Shown piece after piece: positions 60,126 to 64,000 of a DNA stretch of 64,000 nt. The notes under the pieces are model-generated. The model was given only the letters and a program-made list of their open reading frames with translations. It was not told the DNA's origin and did no database searches. A program made the position numbers and the translations under genes. Origin of the DNA: Yersinia aleksiciae (lineage in GTDB: Bacteria; Pseudomonadota; Gammaproteobacteria; Enterobacterales; Enterobacteriaceae); NCBI RefSeq assembly GCF_001047675.1, contig NZ_CP011975.1, forward strand, positions 369,709-433,708, in the 5' to 3' direction. The first letter of the stretch is position 1, and every line of letters begins with the position of its first letter.

Positions 60126-61136
60126 TTATTTCTTCTTCGCGTATTTCAGTGAATCCAGTGCCACCGCAAAGATAATGATCGCACCCTTGATAATGTACTG
60201 CCAGTAAGGATTCACACCGATGTAAGTCAACCCGTAGTTAATGACGGTAAAGATAATAACCCCAGTCACCACGCCGATAACTGTACCAACACCCCCACTG
60301 AAGGAGACGCCGCCGACCACACAAGCCGCGATCGCATCTAACTCATACATAAACCCGAGGTTGTTGGTCGCACTACCGATACGGCCAGCTTCCAACATCC
60401 CGCCGAATGCGTAGAACACACCGGACAGGGCATAAATCATGATTAAGTTCAGTGGCACATTCACGCCAGAAACTTTTGCCGCTTCTGGGTTACCGCCGAT
60501 GGCAAAGATATTCTTACCAAAGCGAGTTTTATTCCACAATACCCAAACAAAGCCGATAGCAATCACAGCATAGAAGGTGATGTAGGAGAGTTTGAAATCA
60601 CCAAATCGTAAGAACCCTTGTGCAAAGGTTGAGAATGCAGGGTCAAAACCCGCAATAGGTGATGCACCAACGAAGTCGTAATATAGGGAGTTAATACCGT
60701 AAACGATAATCATCGTACCCAATGTGGTAATAAAGGGGGTCACATTCAGATAAGCGATGATAATACCGTTGACCAAACCAATAATCGCACCAATCAGACA
60801 GACGGTTAAGATAACAATTGGGATAGGTACAGTCTGTAAATCAGGGAAAACTTTATTAACGTTGTCCATGGCTTGCAGCATGGTTGCAGCAACTACCGCC
60901 GCTAACCCCACCTGACGACCCGCTGACAGGTCCGTCCCTTGAGTCACAATCAGGCCCGCTACACCCAATGCGATAATAATACGCACGGAGGATTGGGTCA
61001 GAATATTACTTAAGTTCATCAAACTTAGAAATGTCGGGTCCTTGACAATAATGATGGCCAGTAAAACGAATAATACAACGTAAATCCCGCTCTCTTTAAG
61101 GTAAGTGAGCATGCTTTTCTTATTTAACGCATTCAT
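60126..61136 (-). CDS. mglC: Galactose/methylgalactoside ABC transporter permease
   Basis: MglC (336 residues) is the inner-membrane permease of the MglBAC importer for galactose and methyl-galactosides. It has eight or more hydrophobic segments and typical family stretches VTQGTDLSAGRQVGLAAVVAA and TRFGKNIFAIGGNPEAAKVSGV. AACVVGGVSFSGGVGTVIG is also present. It is the last gene of the operon, 20 bp after mglA, and ends before the bidirectional terminator. Confidence 0.96.
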   Translation of the reverse strand: MNALNKKSMLTYLKESGIYVVLFVLLAIIIVKDPTFLSLMNLSNILTQSSVRIIIALGVAGLIVTQGTDLSAGRQVGLAAVVAATMLQAMDNVNKVFPDLQTVPIPIVILTVCLIGAIIGLVNGIIIAYLNVTPFITTLGTMIIVYGINSLYYDFVGASPIAGFDPAFSTFAQGFLRFGDFKLSYITFYAVIAIGFVWVLWNKTRFGKNIFAIGGNPEAAKVSGVNVPLNLIMIYALSGVFYAFGGMLEAGRIGSATNNLGFMYELDAIAACVVGGVSFSGGVGTVIGVVTGVIIFTVINYGLTYIGVNPYWQYIIKGAIIIFAVALDSLKYAKKK

Positions 61137-61156
61137 AATAAGAACCTTCGACTAGA

Positions 61157-62677
61157 TTAGAGATGCAAGGATGCAAGACGTAATATTTCATTTTGCGTGG
61201 TTTGTTTGGTTTCAACAATTCCCGCAACCTGACCATTACTCATTACCAAAATTCTGTCAGTGATCCCTAATAGCTCAGGCATTTCAGAGGAAATAATAAT
61301 AATCCCTTTGTTTTTCTTCGCTAGTTCAGTCATTAACTGATAGATTTCAAACTTCGCACCGACATCAATCCCCCGAGTCGGCTCATCCAACATTAATATT
61401 TCTGGTTGAGTCAGTAGCCAACGGCCAATAATTACTTTCTGCTGATTACCACCCGATAATGAACCAATACTGGTACGGTGACCGGGTGTTTTTACTCGCA
61501 TCGCATCAATAACCCATTGGGTATCACTCTTCATGCGTGTATTATCCAGCAGCCCAAATTTATTTTTATAGTTACGAATATTAGAGATTAGGGAATTAAA
61601 ACCAACATCAAGATAAGCGTAAATCCCGGTTGAACGGCGCTCTTCAGTCACCAGTGCAAATCCATGATTAATGGCTTCATTAGCACTGTGGTTATTAATA
61701 CTTTTGCCATGCAATTTAATGGTTCCGGCCACTTTTTCGCGGATACCAAATAAGGTTTCAACGATATCAGTGCGTTTCGCACCCACCAGGCCGGCAATAC
61801 CCAAGATCTCACCTTTATGCAGATCAAAGGAGATATCACGGATAGAGGGTTGGCGCAGTGAGGTCAGATTCTTCACTTCCAGAATGACTTCACCAGGCGT
61901 ATTCAGGCGATCAGGGAAGCGCTGGCTCAGTGAGCGCCCCACCATCATGGAGATAATCTGATCCATGGTCAGCCCTTCCAGCGGCTGGGTGGTAATCCAC
62001 TGACCATCACGCAATATCGTGATTTCGTCGCATAGCTGGAATATCTCTTCCATCTTATGGGAGATATAAACAATTCCACAGCCACGCTCTTTTAATTTAC
62101 GGATAATCGTAAAGAGATGATTCACTTCTTTCTCTGTTAATGAAGAAGTTGGTTCATCCATAATGACGATTTTGGCATTGTAAGAGAATGCCTTGGCGAT
62201 CTCGATCATTTGCATTTGAGATACTGATAATGTGGCGACTTTATCGCGAGGATCAATATCAATATCCAATTCATCGAAGATGGCTTTGGTATCTTTGTAC
62301 ATCTTTTCTTGATCGACAAAGAAACCTTTGGTTGGGTAGCGACCCAGCCACATGTTGTCCATCACGGTGCGCTGTAACACCAGGTTTAATTCCTGATGCA
62401 CCATAGAGACACCATGCTCTAATGCTTCTTTTGAGCTTTTAAACTCTATTTCTTGCCCCTGGAAAATAATACTTCCGGAGTCTTTTTTATAGATACCAAA
62501 CAGACATTTTAATAACGTCGACTTACCCGCACCATTTTCACCCATTAATGCATGGATCGAATTTGGCCGCACTTTAAGATTTACGTTATCTAACGCCTTT
62601 ACACCTGGAAATGATTTATTGATATTGCTCATTTCCAGCAACCACTCGCGAGGTTGTGCTGTATTAATATCGGCCAT
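61157..62677 (-). CDS. mglA: Galactose/methylgalactoside ABC transporter ATP-binding protein
   Basis: MglA (506 residues) has two ATPase domains. The first has Walker [10 protein letters not shown], a degenerate signature LSVSQMQM and Walker [11 protein letters not shown]. The second has a degenerate P-loop ([12 protein letters not shown]), the signature [15 protein letters not shown] and [13 protein letters not shown], as in sugar importers of the RbsA/AraG group. It powers uptake through MglC. The gene is second in mglBAC, separated from mglB by about 200 bp holding a strong hairpin. Confidence 0.96.
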   Translation of the reverse strand: MADINTAQPREWLLEMSNINKSFPGVKALDNVNLKVRPNSIHALMGENGAGKSTLLKCLFGIYKKDSGSIIFQGQEIEFKSSKEALEHGVSMVHQELNLVLQRTVMDNMWLGRYPTKGFFVDQEKMYKDTKAIFDELDIDIDPRDKVATLSVSQMQMIEIAKAFSYNAKIVIMDEPTSSLTEKEVNHLFTIIRKLKERGCGIVYISHKMEEIFQLCDEITILRDGQWITTQPLEGLTMDQIISMMVGRSLSQRFPDRLNTPGEVILEVKNLTSLRQPSIRDISFDLHKGEILGIAGLVGAKRTDIVETLFGIREKVAGTIKLHGKSINNHSANEAINHGFALVTEERRSTGIYAYLDVGFNSLISNIRNYKNKFGLLDNTRMKSDTQWVIDAMRVKTPGHRTSIGSLSGGNQQKVIIGRWLLTQPEILMLDEPTRGIDVGAKFEIYQLMTELAKKNKGIIIISSEMPELLGITDRILVMSNGQVAGIVETKQTTQNEILRLASLHL

Positions 62678-62773
62678 AGTTATACCTGGCTAAGAACCGC
62701 CACCTACTTGCTGGATATATAGCCCACCCACCAATAAGCGCGCACTCTAAAATAAGGATCAATGCAACAGAAA

Positions 62774-62830
62774 ACCTTCAGCCCCGGCGCCAGGCTCCGT
62801 GTACCGAATTCTCGGTGCCGGGGCCAGAAG
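62774..62830 (-). promoter_or_regulatory. Intercistronic hairpin between mglB and mglA
   Basis: CCTTC...GCCCCGGC on the left pairs with GCCGGGGC...GAAGG on the right (62774-62830), a stable GC-rich stem. On the minus strand it is followed by TTTTC. It could partly terminate or protect the mglB mRNA, giving more binding protein than membrane subunits, as is common in such operons. Confidence 0.7.
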
Positions 62831-62880
62831 GTTAATTACTTTCTACCCTTCATACTTGGGTGTAAAACGTGTTTCGACTG

Positions 62881-63873
62881 TTATTTAGTAAATTCAGCCA
62901 AGTTATCTTTATCAACGCCTACATACGGTATACGTACGATTTTGTTGTCGATCTTCCAGGTAGTGCCTTCAGCAGCAGGTTTGCCGGCAGCCAAGTTTTT
63001 AGCCAGATCGAATGTTGCTTTCGCCTGATTGTTGGCATCGTTCAACACAGTACCGGCCATTTGACCTGATTTCACCATGGCTAACGCTTCTGGTAAGGCA
63101 TCAACACCGAACACTGGAACGCTGGTTTTGTTATGTGCTTTCAGTGCTTCTACTGCGCCCATTGCCATCGCATCGTTGTTGGCAATAACCACTTCGATTT
63201 TGTTGGCGTTAGGGCCAGATAACCACGCATCCATCTTATCTTTAGCCTGTGCGGTATCCCACATGGCGGTATCTAACTGCAATTGTTGCGTTGGAATGCC
63301 TTTTTCATTCAATGTCTTAATCACATAAGTGGTACGCGCTTCAGCATCTGGGTGACCCGGTTCGCCTTTCAGCAACACAAATTGAATTTTGCCGTCTTTG
63401 TTCAGATCCCATGCTGGATTGGCTGCCCAGTGTTTTGCAATCAGCTCACCCTGAATAACACCGGACTCTTTAGAGTCAGTACCCACATAGTAAGCTTTGT
63501 CATAGCTATCCAAGGCTTTACGTGAAGGTTCTTTGTTATAAAACACAATCGGTACATCGTTTGCGCGGGCTTTATCGATAACCACTGGCGCTGCGGCGGG
63601 GTCAACCAAGTTGATTGCCAGCGCTTTTACACCCTTAGCCAGCAACACGTCGATTTGATCGTTTTGCTTGGACTGGTCATTCTGGGAGTCATTCATCAGT
63701 AAGGTAACGTCAGGAGATGCTTTGGCATCTTTCTCGATAGCTTTACGCACCACGGACATAAAGTTGTCATCATATTTATAGATGGTGACACCAATACGGG
63801 TATCAGCTTGAGCAGCCGCGCCAAACAACATGCTGGCAGCCAGGGTTGCTAATGTGAAAACCTTCTTATTCAT
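62881..63873 (-). CDS. mglB: Galactose/glucose-binding periplasmic protein
   Basis: MglB (330 residues) is the periplasmic binding protein for galactose and glucose and, in motile enterobacteria, a chemotaxis ligand for Trg. The N-terminus [20 protein letters not shown] is a signal peptide ending at about AQA-DTRIGV. The mature part has [54 protein letters not shown] and [19 protein letters not shown]. The ATG at 63873 has GGAG 8 bp upstream; an in-frame start 111 bp earlier is rejected because it would bury the signal peptide. Confidence 0.96.
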   Translation of the reverse strand: MNKKVFTLATLAASMLFGAAAQADTRIGVTIYKYDDNFMSVVRKAIEKDAKASPDVTLLMNDSQNDQSKQNDQIDVLLAKGVKALAINLVDPAAAPVVIDKARANDVPIVFYNKEPSRKALDSYDKAYYVGTDSKESGVIQGELIAKHWAANPAWDLNKDGKIQFVLLKGEPGHPDAEARTTYVIKTLNEKGIPTQQLQLDTAMWDTAQAKDKMDAWLSGPNANKIEVVIANNDAMAMGAVEALKAHNKTSVPVFGVDALPEALAMVKSGQMAGTVLNDANNQAKATFDLAKNLAAGKPAAEGTTWKIDNKIVRIPYVGVDKDNLAEFTK

Positions 63874-64000
63874 TTGTATCTCCGGGTTTATGTAGGGTAG
63901 TACAGGGTGATAACACCATCGCCAAACGAAAGAAAAACTGTCGTAAAGCGGCTGACACTGAATACTTATCGTCCTTGAGCGCACTCCACTCCGAAAAAGC
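63874..64000. other. Leader region upstream of mglB, cut by the window end
   Basis: Only 127 bp are visible. No complete promoter, CRP site or GalR/GalS operator could be placed; they may lie beyond the window. Confidence 0.4.

Overview
The window reads as chromosome of a Yersinia species, probably of the Y. enterocolitica group. The evidence is the enterobacterial gene content and order (hisFI, gnd, galF/galU; asmA-dcd-udk; apbC/metG; yohJK-cdd; sanA; mglBAC), very high similarity to enterobacterial proteins, and many ERIC repeats of the kind abundant in yersiniae. The species cannot be fixed from the sequence alone. No rRNA, tRNA, CRISPR array or transposase gene was seen.

1-17.8 kb: the end of the his operon (hisF partial, hisIE) converges on gnd. 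Upstream of gnd on the minus strand lie galF, galU and a ten-gene AT-rich polysaccharide cluster: manC, manB, wzm, wzt, a methyltransferase with coiled coil, a large fused glycosyltransferase, gmd, an rmd-type reductase and two GT4 glycosyltransferases. A JUMPstart/ops element precedes manC, implying RfaH control. The logic is GDP-mannose -> GDP-4-keto-6-deoxymannose -> GDP-D-rhamnose (or a related 6-deoxyhexose), polymerised in the cytoplasm, capped by methylation and exported by an ABC transporter, as for the D-rhamnan common antigen of Pseudomonas. The exporter looks broken: wzm carries two frameshifts and a stop codon, and wzt appears to lack three residues just before its P-loop.

18-37.9 kb: conserved backbone. 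yegH, dcuC, asmA, dcd, udk, three tandem ERICs (the third truncated), apbC, metG, an orphan periplasmic binding protein followed by an LVIVD beta-propeller protein, an MFS transporter, yohJ-yohK, cdd, maeA and sanA.

38-40.4 kb: a non-coding array of six 243-bp repeat units with many internal inverted repeats, separated by spacers of 89, 101, 89, 101 and 100 bp, plus a related hairpin-rich segment on the sanA side. I do not recognise this repeat.

40.4-60.1 kb: a self-contained formate hydrogenlyase-2 (hydrogenase-4) island between sanA and mgl: hypC and hypA (minus), hyfABCDEFGHIJ-hycI, hydN-fdhF, an FhlA/HyfR-type sigma54 activator (minus) and a focA-type formate channel. Clear -24/-12 promoters sit before hypA, hyfA, hydN and focA. 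Formate enters through FocA, FdhF oxidises it, HydN and the Hyf iron-sulfur proteins carry electrons to HyfG, and the antiporter-like Hyf membrane subunits may couple this to ion transport. FdhF has cysteine where E. coli has selenocysteine. hyfH carries an 18-bp minisatellite, and the hydN leader contains three tandem ERICs.

60.1-64 kb: the galactose/methylgalactoside transporter mglBAC on the minus strand. The window ends just upstream of mglB.
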